Assembly (NCBI GenBank): GCA_030848705.1
Contig: CM061243.1
Span: forward strand, 8,085,044 to 8,149,043
Direction of reading: 5' to 3'
DNA: 64,000 nucleotides
DNA from: Heracleum sosnowskyi
Lineage: Eukaryota; Streptophyta; Magnoliopsida; Apiales; Apiaceae
Of the stretch, positions 12,299 through 22,423 are shown one piece after another. The notes beneath the pieces are model-generated. The model worked only from the letters and a program-made list of their open reading frames with translations. It made no database searches and was not told the DNA's origin. The translations under genes and the position numbers were made by a program. How positions within the stretch are numbered: position 1 is the first letter of the stretch; every line of letters begins with the position of its first letter.

Positions 12299-12967
12299 GG
12301 TAAAATATGCCAATAAAATGACTGTGACAAAAATGCCACTCCTCTATAATTTATGCAAAAATTATATTAAATTTTGTTATTGTAAGGATTCGAACACAAA
12401 CATTTCACTTACAAATAAAGTATCATAACCATTGTGCTACATCAATTTTTGAGTTAACTTTAAAAATCTTATTAGATAAGCTACAAGTTCCCTTATAATC
12501 TTATTTTCTCTTTTTTACTTTACTTTTTGATTAAATATATTGTTGGTTTATATTTCTTGTAAAAAAGAAATTCTAAATTATTCATAAAAATAACCAAATT
12601 CAAATTGGGAAAATATGAATTTCTTAAAAAAATTCGTCTCTATGTATATATTAGATTATTTGATAATAATAGGATAATATTTTAAGAAAGATAAATATTT
12701 CATTTACGTGTGGATATAATTGCATCATATAATTTTTAGATATATAAATTTAAAGTTGAGTTAAAAAATAATTCTACATTATAATATAAAATATTCAATT
12801 TACTTAATTTCTAAACTAGACTGTTAGATAATGTGTGTAATGAATAATAGACTTAAAATAGATAGCTGAATTTAAAATTATATATATATAAAAAAAAAAT
12901 TCATGGGAAAAAAGAGCAAGACAGTCTAAGTATATAATTTTACATACATAACCAATTTTTTAAAAAA
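12299..12967 (+). other. body of Helitron H1 downstream of the LINE
   Basis: AT-rich Helitron interior. On the minus strand it carries a tRNA-like pair of pol III boxes: GTAGCACAATGG (12429-12440) and GTTCGAATCC (12386-12395). They are spaced as in a tRNA or SINE head, but no cloverleaf forms. A decayed copy lies at the matching place in the inner Helitron (about 13113-13178). Confidence 0.4.
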
Positions 12968-15116
12968 TCTACTTCTATATATTAAAAGATCATCAAAGGC
13001 AAAAAGAACCCAAAAAATATTCATGAAATTTCAACTTTACCCTTGTATTTTTAAAATTACAAACATGTCACCCCTTTGTTTATTACTGAAGATAGAAAAT
13101 GTCAAATTTGTGTGTAAACATCGAGAATCGAAATGTTGACCTCCTTGTAACAGTTTCATGTCATAATCGAGTGTGCTACATTAAGTTTTGAGTTTATTTT
13201 CAAATTATTATTAGATAAACTATATTCGTTTATCATATTATCTTTTATTATTTCAACTTTTGAGTAAATAATATGTTGTTTTATATTATTTATACAACAT
13301 GTTTATTCAATTTTTTAATAAAAAAATGTTAGTTTATATTATTTATATAGCTCAATTTTTTTTAAGTTTTCGTAGTTTTAATATATAATTATGTATTTCA
13401 TTACAAATTTTATTATTTCACCCTTAATTTTTTTGATTAAATGTTAATTGTTATACGATTTATATTTTTATACAATACTATGTCACTTATTATCTTTATA
13501 CGAATTATTCAAGTATTGATAAATATAATATCAAAATTTGATCTAAAATAAGTAACATATTATACGTAACTTTTATATTTTAGAATTATACAATGGATTA
13601 TAAAAAATGGGAATCATAGTTAGGGGTGTTCATGGGTCAGGTTGTCGGGGGTTGAAAGCATTTTTGCAACCCAGTCTAATTAAATAAGTTTGAAATTTTT
13701 TAATCCAACTCACAAAAAATTAATTCATGACCCAACCGTAGTTATCGTCCTTGATTTTGCGCCGCGTTGGGTTGGTTTGGATGTGTTAAATAATTTTTAT
13801 AAAAAATAAATATTACACAATGTCCTCATTTCAAAAATTCAAGTAAAGCTAAAATACGTATAACTTACGATTTTAGTGCTAATATTTTTTTTATTAACAT
13901 AATAATTTTAGTTATGTACACATCTATAAATAAGATGTTATATTGTATTATATAATGTAAAATTACATATAATTATTTGAATATATATATATATATATAT
14001 ATAAATTATCGAACAAAATTTGTAATTTAAATAGGGTTGGGTTGGGTCTGCCGAAATATATAAAACTGATATGCAACCATTAAAATCGGTTTGAAATTTT
14101 TTTAGACCCAATTAAGTATCAGGTTTTCTTTGTTGGCTTGGTTGGTCGAAAAAGGGGCTGGGTTGATTTTGTTCGGTTTAATCGGTTCGTAAGCCAATTT
14201 TCGACCGATTAAACAAATGTGTGCCCAGTTAATCCAAATTATATGATTTCTAGATCAATTTTTATAAAAATTGATTTTCCGATCCGATTTTAACACATTC
14301 GGATTGATTAATCATCTTCTAGCGGCTAATCGCCAGCGTTTAAAACATATATTATACATATAAATACAATTGAGTCTAGATAAAAAGAATATTAAATTAA
14401 TTAATAATTACTCTACACAGATGTTAAATTATTTAAGTATAATATGATTCATATAAGATCAAACACAAGATTATTTATAATTCAAATATTAAAATCGCAT
14501 GGGATAAAATTTTATGTTTGTGTTAAAAAATGATTCTAAATTACATATATAAAAAAATTCAATTTATGTAATTCTTAGACTACGATCTTAGATATTTTAT
14601 AATTAATACTAGACTAAACATATACAATTGAGTTTAAAAGGGTACAAATATGTATATATGAAGTGAAGGAAAGAGTAAGACAACTTCAAGATTGACTTTT
14701 ACATAAAATAAAGAGATTTTATATTGTGTTCACTGCATAGTCTTACATGAATGACCAATTTTATATTTTATAAATATACTTTTATTTCATTAAAATTATA
14801 TTACTTTACATACGTCTTATACACGAAATTAAAAGTAAGAAATTTTATGATGTATTTAAAGTATATTCGTACATTTGTGACCAATATTATATTACAAATA
14901 TACTATTATTTTATTAACAATACATTAGTTTACATACATTCATTTTATATACGGAGAACTCTGATAAAATAACCATTTAAATTATCTTGAACTTTTAAAT
15001 TTGATAAAATACACGTCACGACATTCAAAACCAAACCAATATTTTGAAGACTAAAAACAATCATTTGATTTTATCTTATAGGAATTTATCCAAATTTTAT
15101 GAAATCTTATTCAATT

Positions 15117-15193
<77 letters not shown>

Positions 15194-15328
15194 CTATGCA
15201 CATATAATATAAATTCAAAATACTATCATTTACCATATTTACAAAATTATTTTGATATGATATATTAGTGCGAATTTATTTTTTCAGTATATAAACAGGC
15301 CCGTGGCTCGCACGGGCTTTTACGCTAG
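12968..15328 (+). mobile_element. second, related Helitron (H2) nested in or joined to H1
   Basis: Left end A|TCTACTTCTATATATTAAAAG at 12968, nearly the same as the H1 left end. The next 350 bases follow the H1 body in order: tRNA-like boxes, ATTAGATAAACTATA, a TTTTTGATTAAATATATTG-like stretch. The interior contains an (AT)n tract, an insertion-like block 13617-14230 beginning TAGGGGTGTTCATGGGTCAGG that resembles a hAT-type MITE, and no coding sequence. Confidence 0.55.
15121..15190. repeat. (AT)n microsatellite
   Basis: 70 bases of uninterrupted TA dinucleotides. Confidence 0.95.
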
Positions 15329-15710
15329 TTAAATTTTATTTACGAGAGTTTGGTTTGATATGTTAACTGGCCTATAAATTCATGTCATCGCAGATTAAAA
15401 AGCTTTTGGAAAACAAAGATGAGCCCATGCAGGCTTACATCAGCTTTTTACCCCGGTCAGAACATGTGCTTGGCGAGGCTGGTGTGGCAAACATGAGGAT
15501 CATTTTCTACATAGGTGCCATTGTCATCACTGCAATTGCGGTATCTGTGGCAGCTGGAGTAGCACTTGGGGAAAAATAATTTCACTTTCTTGATACGTAA
15601 ACATATATACAGTACTATGCTTAATATCATTTCCTCTCAAGGTTTTTTATATTAAAATTAGAAACATTTTATCTAATGGTTTTAAATGAATAACAACTTC
15701 GTGCTTGATT

Positions 15711-16145
15711 TGTTAGATCTAAATAAATAATCTAGGATCATCTTATACGATATTATCAAGGTTACATAATTAACTGTAACACGAAAGCGTACCTGAATTC
15801 ATGATGGTAGATATGAATACGGATTATGGGACTTGATCTTCCACAGACTTGATTCGCCTCTAGCCGTATCTCGCTCAACTTGATGGGAATAGAGGAGTAG
15901 AGGTTGTGAATAGTCTTGGGGACCAAAACCCTATTATGTTCTTTATATAGTCGTCTAATTAGATCCCATTAACCCTAATCAGATTACTATTGGGTATTAC
16001 ACATTACAAAGCCCATGCCGAATAAGATGTTTTGGACCCTTTATTTTAGACCACTTAATTAGTCCAAATATATAATAAACATTAAATATAATTGTATTTA
16101 ATTTGTAAGTCCATATATTGTGATTATTAATAAAATAATCTAACA
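15711..16145 (-). repeat. 3' LTR of the older copia element
   Basis: 435 bp, TG...CA, with inverted TGTTAGAT/ATCTAACA ends. The polypurine tract lies immediately to its right on the plus strand (CTCCCACCTGGG, 16148-16159). Confidence 0.9.
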
Positions 16146-18235
16146 ATCTCCCACCTGGGCTACAAATTATACCAAACAACAATTACATTCAATAACCTTA
16201 AGTGCGCACAAAATTGTTTATTCTTTACAATCATCTTCCTTAGTCAATCTGGTCCATCTCATATATAAACATGAAACCAAAGCGACCTTCGTCACATCAC
16301 CGTAACTCGACCCTCAATGATCACCACATAAATATACTCAATGACATAGATCAAGTATGGATGTATAACTGGAAATTACATGCAATGTGATCTCAATCAT
16401 GCCTATTTCCAATTGATCCTTAATACCTTAGTGAGATCAATCTTTATTCTTTTAACTTTATGTCAAAACCACAATTGAAAAAAAAAACTCATTTAGAGCA
16501 ATAGAGAAAGTAAAATAAAAGAAATTAACTTTATTCTGCAGAAAACGCAATGTATCACAATAATGTCAAACTAAAATTGAGTACCGAATATAAGAACAAA
16601 AAAAAACTCCCACTAAAACTGAATATCCTCCAATGAGGCAACACCAATATGAGCAATATGTCCATGAAGACCTTAGGTGTCAAATAAACTTTAGTTAGTG
16701 GGTCTGCTAGCATAAAATTTGTTCTTACGTGCTCAATAGACACTATCTGATTTTGCACTCTCTCTCTCTATAACTAGATATTTAATGTCAATATCGTTTA
16801 GAAAAAAAATATATAACCAGATGTAGATTATTCTTTATCTACGCAACTAGTAAGATCACAATCGTAATACCTGATGATCTCCAAAATTTCCGACTTTCTA
16901 TAAACGAGCATGCAATATTTTTGTTCCTTACAAGTACCTCATAACCCGTTTAGTAGCAATCTAATGATTCATTCCGGATTTACTCGTATATCTGAATTCA
17001 CATATCCATAATAAATGTCAAATCCGGTCGGGTACAAACTTGACCAAACATAAGACTCCCAATAGCCGAAGCATATGGAATGTTCTGCATCTCTTTTCCT
17101 TCAAAATCATTCTTAGGGATCATGTCAAATTCATACATAAAAGCATGCATAAAAATAAAACATGAATTTAAAAAAACTATAGTGTGTGTGGGCCCATTTA
17201 AAACAAGATACCTAACACAACGTTAACATTTAGTGTTTGGACAGAAATATTAACTTGCAAGTGGTACTTTCCACGCAGAAATCAAATATTAATAATAAAT
17301 TCGGTCAAGCAACAAACCTTCCTTTGGGCCGGTTTATTACTCACATGAAAACTTTATAATTGTTATATATTTATTCCCGCACGCATATTCATTATTTGGC
17401 CACTAAATAACCTTCCTTTGGGCCGATTATTTTAATGCATAAATAATAAATATACACATTCTAGTATTTCAAAATAAATAAATCTACACATAAATATCAC
17501 TTTGACAATATTTTGCTTCATCTCACTTATTCACGAGATAAAAGGACAAGATAAATAACTATCTCAAAAAAAATTTGGTGCCCAAAATCTGAATTCATAA
17601 AATATTAAAATAAAATCACCATAATATTTTAATTATTTACAATAAAAAATTATCATCTTCCGAACACAAGAAAAAACAGTAGATATGTTATTCACAAACA
17701 TTGAACGGAATTTAATAACTGACCCCACTGTGTAATACAGCATATGTTCTCGCATGGTATAATAAAAAAAACTTATAACACCATTCACTTATGAAAACAA
17801 ATTGGCCAGGTTTTATAACAAATTTGCGATTCCTTCTGATTATGTACACCATGTATCTGACTCCATTTAATAAGACATGCAGTGGCTGTGTGATTTATAA
17901 AAAAATAACCACAACCTGATCAGTGGTCACAATATGTCATACAAACAATCTCTTGAATTGGCCGCAGAACATACTAGTATTAATATTGAACTTTAGGTAT
18001 ACTACTTACGCCGATCAACACATGCATGCGTTTTTTGAATTATATTAATAATTAAACATGTACGTATGCCCAGCAATTTGTATAATTAATATACACAATA
18101 TCCAAATCTCAGAAAACGTAAATAGATATGCCAATAATACAATAATTCACAGATCGGCAATCAAATAAATACAATCATATAATATATATATGATCAACCC
18201 TAATAACTCAACATAAGATAGGCTCGGATACCACT
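16146..18235 (-). pseudogene. decayed internal region with pol remnants
   Basis: On the minus strand two pieces of copia pol can be read. Near 17110-17005 lies a reverse transcriptase C-terminal piece (NIPYASAIGSLMFGQVCTRP). Near 16755-16640 lies the RNase H end (VSIEHVRTNFMLADPLTK, then TPKVFMD). Most of RNase H between them, plus integrase, protease and gag, are missing or unrecognisable. The stretch 17130-18220 is non-coding leader-like sequence with two CCTTCCTTTGGGCCG repeats (about 17318 and 17410). Confidence 0.7.
18222..18233 (-). promoter_or_regulatory. primer-binding site of the older copia element
   Basis: Read on the minus strand: TGGTATCCGAGC, two bases inside the LTR. It matches the 3' end complement of plant initiator tRNA-Met (TGGTATCAGAGC) except at one base. 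Confidence 0.8.
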
Positions 18236-18569
18236 TGTTAGATCTAAATAAATAATCTAGGATCATCTTATGCGATATTATCAAGGTTACATAATTAACT
18301 GTAACACGAAAGCGTACCTGAATTCATGATGGTAGATATGAATACGGATTATGGGACTTGATCTTCCACAGACTTGATTCGCCTCTAGCTGTATCTCGCT
18401 CAACTTGATGGGAATAGAGGAGTAGAGGTTGTGAATAGCCTTGGGGACCAAAACCCTATTATGTTCTTTATATAGTCGTCTAATTAGACCCCATTAACCC
18501 TAATCAGATTACTATTGGGTATTACACATTACAAAGCCCATACTGAATAAGATGTTATTGGACCCTTTA
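18236..18569 (-). repeat. 5' LTR of the older copia element, first part
   Basis: Continues at 32613-32714 after the Sirevirus and its duplicated CTTTA. The joined LTR is 436 bp, against 435 bp for its partner. Confidence 0.9.
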
Positions 18570-19896
18570 TGTTAGGCTCAAGACATGTCTGAATACCACT
18601 ATTAACAAGCCTACACTATGTGACTATGTCACATTACATGACCTAGTGATTTCTATCACTGGGATATAGTATAGGTCTCTAAATGTACTTGTCTTGTTTT
18701 CATGGACAATAGCTTTATCATGTATGCTCAGATTTATAATGAGCTTAGTAAAGTTTCTTGCATCTAGAATGTATATAGGCCATTGAATAATTATCCTGGT
18801 AGAAGTTCAGAAGTGTTCATGCAGCAGGATAGAGTTGAATAAGGCTATGAAGAAATAAGTTGCAGAAATTTGTTTAAGGCATTATATAGCAAAGTCAAAA
18901 GAAAGCTATGTCGTGAAGTCACCAATATCCATGTCGTGAAGTACTATATCGCATAGTCCATTTTGTACTATGTCGAGAAGTCCTCAAGACACATGTCGTG
19001 AAGTGTTGAAGTCAGCAAAGTCAAAAGAGCCTAGATCGTGAAGTCCTCAAATGACCTATGTCGCATAGTCATCAAATGACCTATGTCGCATAGTCATCAA
19101 ATGACCTATGTCGCATAGTCATCAAATGACCTATGTCGCATAGTCATCAAATGACCTATGTCGCATAGTCATCAAATGACCTATGTCGCATAGTCATCAA
19201 ATGACCTATGTCGCAAAGTCTTCAAAGGCTATATCGCGTAGTCCTCACAAGGGAGATCGCGAAGTCAGGGATAAAGTGGAGTTCACGATATCAACACTTA
19301 GCCGTTTATAACAAGACAAATCAAGGTACAGAACCAAGAATCAAAGGAGACAAATACTGAAGCATTTGTTCTGGCAAGGTGGTCCAAAGAACAGATGGCA
19401 AATCTACAGCTAAACTTGGAGAGAAAGATAAGAGACAAGCAGCTACAGAAACGGGAAAGACTCCGAAAAGCAGGTGGTCCTTCCTGACACAGTGAACTTC
19501 TTATGGCAGGACAAGTTGGACCTTCAGAAGTGGTAGCTGTGTAATATTGTGTGTGCCTAGTTTGTATAGGTGAATATATATATCGTGCACACACAACTGT
19601 AAGCTGTAAGAGAGATACACATAGTTATTTGCTAAGCTCTTTTCTCTGTAAGCAAGCAAGTTCAAACTGTTCTTGTTTAGAAGCCAGAAATTCGATTGTG
19701 AATTTCCTGGAAAGCTGTAGTATTTAATTTGCTTATACAAAGTAGATTAAAGTGATTGTGTGTGTTATTTACTTTCTGCATATTACATATCATAATCACA
19801 TACAGTTGTTTACTTAGTTATCAAGAATCGAAAAATATATCAAACTATCCATTCACCCCCCCTCTGTCTAGTTTCTAGTGGTATTCATTTCTAACA
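18570..19896 (+). repeat. 5' LTR of element 1
   Basis: 1327 bp, TGTTAGGC...TTCTAACA. It contains about 15 copies of a TATGTCG(C/T)(G/A)(A/T)AGTC-type motif (18906-19266), a TATA-like GTGAATATATATAT (19571-19584) and repeated GTGTGT near its end. Seven of the motif copies form a 25-bp tandem array. Confidence 0.95.
19047..19222. repeat. seven-copy 25-bp tandem array in the 5' LTR
   Basis: The unit ATGACCTATGTCGCATAGTC plus ATCAA recurs at 19051, 19076, 19101, 19126, 19151, 19176 and 19201. Each unit carries the TATGTCGCATAGTC motif. The same seven copies are present in the 3' LTR (31762-31926). Confidence 0.95.
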
Positions 19897-19898
19897 AG

Positions 19899-19911
19899 TG
19901 GTATCAAAGCG
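19899..19911 (+). promoter_or_regulatory. primer-binding site of element 1
   Basis: TGGTATCAAAGCG, two bases after the LTR. It fits initiator tRNA-Met except for A in place of G at the ninth base. Confidence 0.85.
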
Positions 19912-19946
19912 TAGGCTGTTAACGTACAAACAGGAAAAGATCAAGA

Positions 19947-22412
19947 ATGAGTTCACAGAAACTAAGCAGTATCAAGATTCCTCCCTTTAACAAGGAGCAC
20001 TACAGTTTATGGAAGAAGAAGATGTTGCTTTTCATCAAAGCTTCTAACCCCATGTATTTAGATATTCTAAAGCATGGTCCCTTCATTCCAATGATCGAGA
20101 TTGGTGAATCAACCATTGGCACTGAGATTGTACCAGCAAAACATGTGCCCAAAGATCCCTCAAAATACACTGATCCTGAAAAGGAAAAAGTTGCACTGGA
20201 TGGACATCTTCAACTTATCATTTGTGAATCTATGGACTTCAACATGTATGGCACTGTTGCTCATTGTACTAGTGCCAAGAAGATGTGGGATCTTATAGAA
20301 GTGCTCTGTGAAGGAACTACTGAAGTAAGAAAGAACAAGAAGCAGATTCTTGTTTCACAATATGAAGCCTTCATGGCTCAGCCAAAAGAGGGAATCACAG
20401 AAGTGTTTGAGAGATTCAACAAGCTGATAAACGAGCTCAAACTCTATGACAAACACTATGAAACAGAAGAGCTCAATATGAAGTTTCTACTAACTCTGCC
20501 AGATCACTTGGAACCAAGAATCTCTTCCCTTAAAGAAAGAGATCTGACAAAGATTGGTTTTGATGTGTTGTATGGTGTTTTAAAAACATATGAGTTAGAG
20601 CTGTTTCAAAAGAGATCTATTCAAGCAAAGCAAGGATTAGTGGCTAATACCTCCTGTGCACTTATTGCAGACAACCTAAGTCAAAGAATGGACTCTCTCA
20701 AAATCAGTCAGGTCAAGATTGAGGAACTGGAAGTTGAAGACACTGGTGATGAAACTCAGGTTGTGTATGATTTACCTGAAGAGGATGAGTTCTACAGTAT
20801 AGATGAGCTGGACAAAATGGAAAACAAATCTTTTGCTTATATGGCTAGGAGGTATCCTAACATAAGGTTTAAAAGAAAGCAGCCATTTAGGTCCAAGTTC
20901 AATAATGGAAACACTGGTGGATCTAGTGGCTCAAACACCTTCAATAAAGGAAAAGGGATTGCTGGTGCTGCTAAAGGAGGATACAAGACAGGAAGTGTGG
21001 ATAGGACCAAAATAAGGTGCTATAACTGCAATGAACTTGGGCATTTTGCCACTGAGTGCAAAAAGCCTAAACAAGTCAAGAAGGACAAAGCATACTTAGA
21101 GCTTGAAGCTAAGTATGAGGCTCTACTCAAGAAACAACAGGGCAAAGCTTTTATTGCTGAGGGAAAATGCTGGGATGACTCTGATGAAGAAGAAGAACAA
21201 GAGTACTCAAACTATGCCTTGATGGCATTCTCTGATGAAGGTGATTCAAGTCAGGTACCTATTCTTACTTCTCTTGATATGACTCCCCTTCAATATAAGC
21301 AAACTGTTGAAGATATGAGCACTGAGATGTTTAATATTCATACTAGCATGTTAGTAGCTAATGAAGAAATTGACAGACTAACTGCTAAGAATGTTGAGCT
21401 TACAGAAAAGAATGAGCAACTTGAGTTAATGGTTGTGAACCTGGATGGTTTGAAAAAGGAGGTTGAGTATCTTAAAAACAAAGTGATTTGTGCTGAGCAG
21501 ATAGAGAATGCCCTTAGAGAAAAAATTGCTGAAACTGAACTGAAACTTAGAAGCTTCAAAAACTCCTCTGAACTTATTCAAACCTACCACAAGGAACACA
21601 CTGAAGACTGCAAGGTTGGAGTTGGTTTTGACTATGATAATGACAAGGGAAGGAAGAAAGTCAAGGGCAAAGGAAAGGAAACTTTTACAAACAAAAATGC
21701 CCCAACCATACTGTCAAGTGTTGAACAGCCCATCTTCAGAAAGAGTGTTGTTGAGTTTGATGAGGAACTACTGATCATCAAGCAACAACTACTTGAAGAA
21801 GATGAGGCTGCTAAGAACACTTCTTCCTCTCCTGAACTTGTCAATCAGAAAGAGACCAAAAACAATCTTGTCAAGAGTCCTAAAGCAAAGAAAGAAGTTG
21901 TTAAGAAAAGGAAACAAAACAGAAATGGTAAAGTTGGTGTTAACAAAGGAAACAACTATGCTTATGTGCCAAATGCTCCCAGGAAACAATGTCAAAAATG
22001 CCTATCTGTTAATCATTTGACTCATAAGTGTAGTAAGCCTGAAATTGTTGAAGTTGACAATCTAAGTAACCTTTCTGCAAGCATAAATTCTAGTCATGAT
22101 TCTTTCTGTGGTAAGCCAAACTGCATGACATGCTATGTGACTGTGATTGCTAACTGTTTATCTCTTAAACATAAACTTGACTCTACACAATCTGGTGAAT
22201 CACACACACACATACATTCTCATAGGACAAGGTCCCCAATCAGGGTTGAGAGGGTGAAAACTTCATGTGAGCCTAAGAGTGTAAACTCCAAAGCCACAGA
22301 AAAAGTGAAGTCTCCTACTATGAGAAATGCAATTTATAACAGAAGAATTATTAATCAAAATGTTTCTAAATCATGTGGACCCTACCAAGTGTGGGTACCA
22401 AAAACAACTTAG
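19947..22412 (+). CDS. gag: Gag polyprotein of Sirevirus element 1
   Basis: 821 residues, starting at an ATG 35 bases after the primer-binding site. It would form the nucleocapsid-like particle that packages element RNA. Residues about 1-230 hold the copia Gag core (KIPPFNKEHYSLWKKKM start, later WDLIEVLCEG and LLTLPDHLEPR). A CCHC zinc knuckle CYNCNELGHFATEC lies near residue 358, and a second one, CQKCLSVNHLTHKC, lies near residue 683. The region between is charged and probably coiled coil. The stop is TAG at 22410-22412. The pol ORF follows in another frame 11 bases later, and the last residues VWVPKTT are typical of Gag ends in this group. It has no disabling lesion that I can see. Confidence 0.93.
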   Translation: MSSQKLSSIKIPPFNKEHYSLWKKKMLLFIKASNPMYLDILKHGPFIPMIEIGESTIGTEIVPAKHVPKDPSKYTDPEKEKVALDGHLQLIICESMDFNMYGTVAHCTSAKKMWDLIEVLCEGTTEVRKNKKQILVSQYEAFMAQPKEGITEVFERFNKLINELKLYDKHYETEELNMKFLLTLPDHLEPRISSLKERDLTKIGFDVLYGVLKTYELELFQKRSIQAKQGLVANTSCALIADNLSQRMDSLKISQVKIEELEVEDTGDETQVVYDLPEEDEFYSIDELDKMENKSFAYMARRYPNIRFKRKQPFRSKFNNGNTGGSSGSNTFNKGKGIAGAAKGGYKTGSVDRTKIRCYNCNELGHFATECKKPKQVKKDKAYLELEAKYEALLKKQQGKAFIAEGKCWDDSDEEEEQEYSNYALMAFSDEGDSSQVPILTSLDMTPLQYKQTVEDMSTEMFNIHTSMLVANEEIDRLTAKNVELTEKNEQLELMVVNLDGLKKEVEYLKNKVICAEQIENALREKIAETELKLRSFKNSSELIQTYHKEHTEDCKVGVGFDYDNDKGRKKVKGKGKETFTNKNAPTILSSVEQPIFRKSVVEFDEELLIIKQQLLEEDEAAKNTSSSPELVNQKETKNNLVKSPKAKKEVVKKRKQNRNGKVGVNKGNNYAYVPNAPRKQCQKCLSVNHLTHKCSKPEIVEVDNLSNLSASINSSHDSFCGKPNCMTCYVTVIANCLSLKHKLDSTQSGESHTHIHSHRTRSPIRVERVKTSCEPKSVNSKATEKVKSPTMRNAIYNRRIINQNVSKSCGPYQVWVPKTT

Positions 22413-22423
22413 TCACTTTGTGA

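Larger units (their letters stand above)
9817..15328 (+). mobile_element. Helitron (H1) containing a LINE and a second Helitron
   Basis: Left end A|TCTTCTTCTATATATTAAAAG at 9817. The only convincing right end is a hairpin with perfect 7-base arms GCCCGTG/CACGGGC (15299-15317) followed by TTTTACGCTAG|T at 15318-15329. Removing 9817-15328 leaves a continuous host intron. A LINE lies at 9846-12285, and a related Helitron left end occurs at 12968. No Rep or helicase coding sequence is present. Whether the right end belongs to H1 or to the inner Helitron cannot be decided here. Confidence 0.65.
9390..15579 (+). pseudogene. PAH-domain gene copy 1, broken, with intact last exon
   Basis: Three exons of the family are recognisable: 9390-9520, 9709-9807 and 15394-15579. 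PAH domains are four-helix modules of Sin3-type corepressors that bind amphipathic helices of partner proteins. Here the second PAH is made by exons two and three (ENIVMKFKDGRLNLKDLTLQ joined to IKKLLENKDEPMQAYISFLP), and a C-terminal membrane segment follows (MRIIFYIGAIVITAIAVSVA). The first visible exon has lost about 20 bases and runs into TGA at the codons RI-stop, so the copy is dead unless a start lies downstream. The intron 9808-15393 is swollen to 5.6 kb by Helitrons and a LINE. The last exon is fully open and shows what an intact C-terminus of the family looks like. Confidence 0.65.

Noticed and set aside
13617..14230. Second hAT-like MITE, starting TAGGGGTGTTCATGGGTCAGG
   Set aside because: The start fits and the GGTTGGGTTGG repeats are suggestive, but I could not find a matching inverted right end or an 8-bp duplication.
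19047..19222. Regular 25-bp repeats resembling a CRISPR array
   Set aside because: The repeats are directly abutting with no variable spacers, lie in a retrotransposon LTR, and are duplicated in the other LTR. The genome is eukaryotic.
19298..19740. 98- and 79-residue frames in the LTR, present again at 32009-32451
   Set aside because: They run antisense through the LTR promoter and leader region; their identity only reflects identical LTRs.
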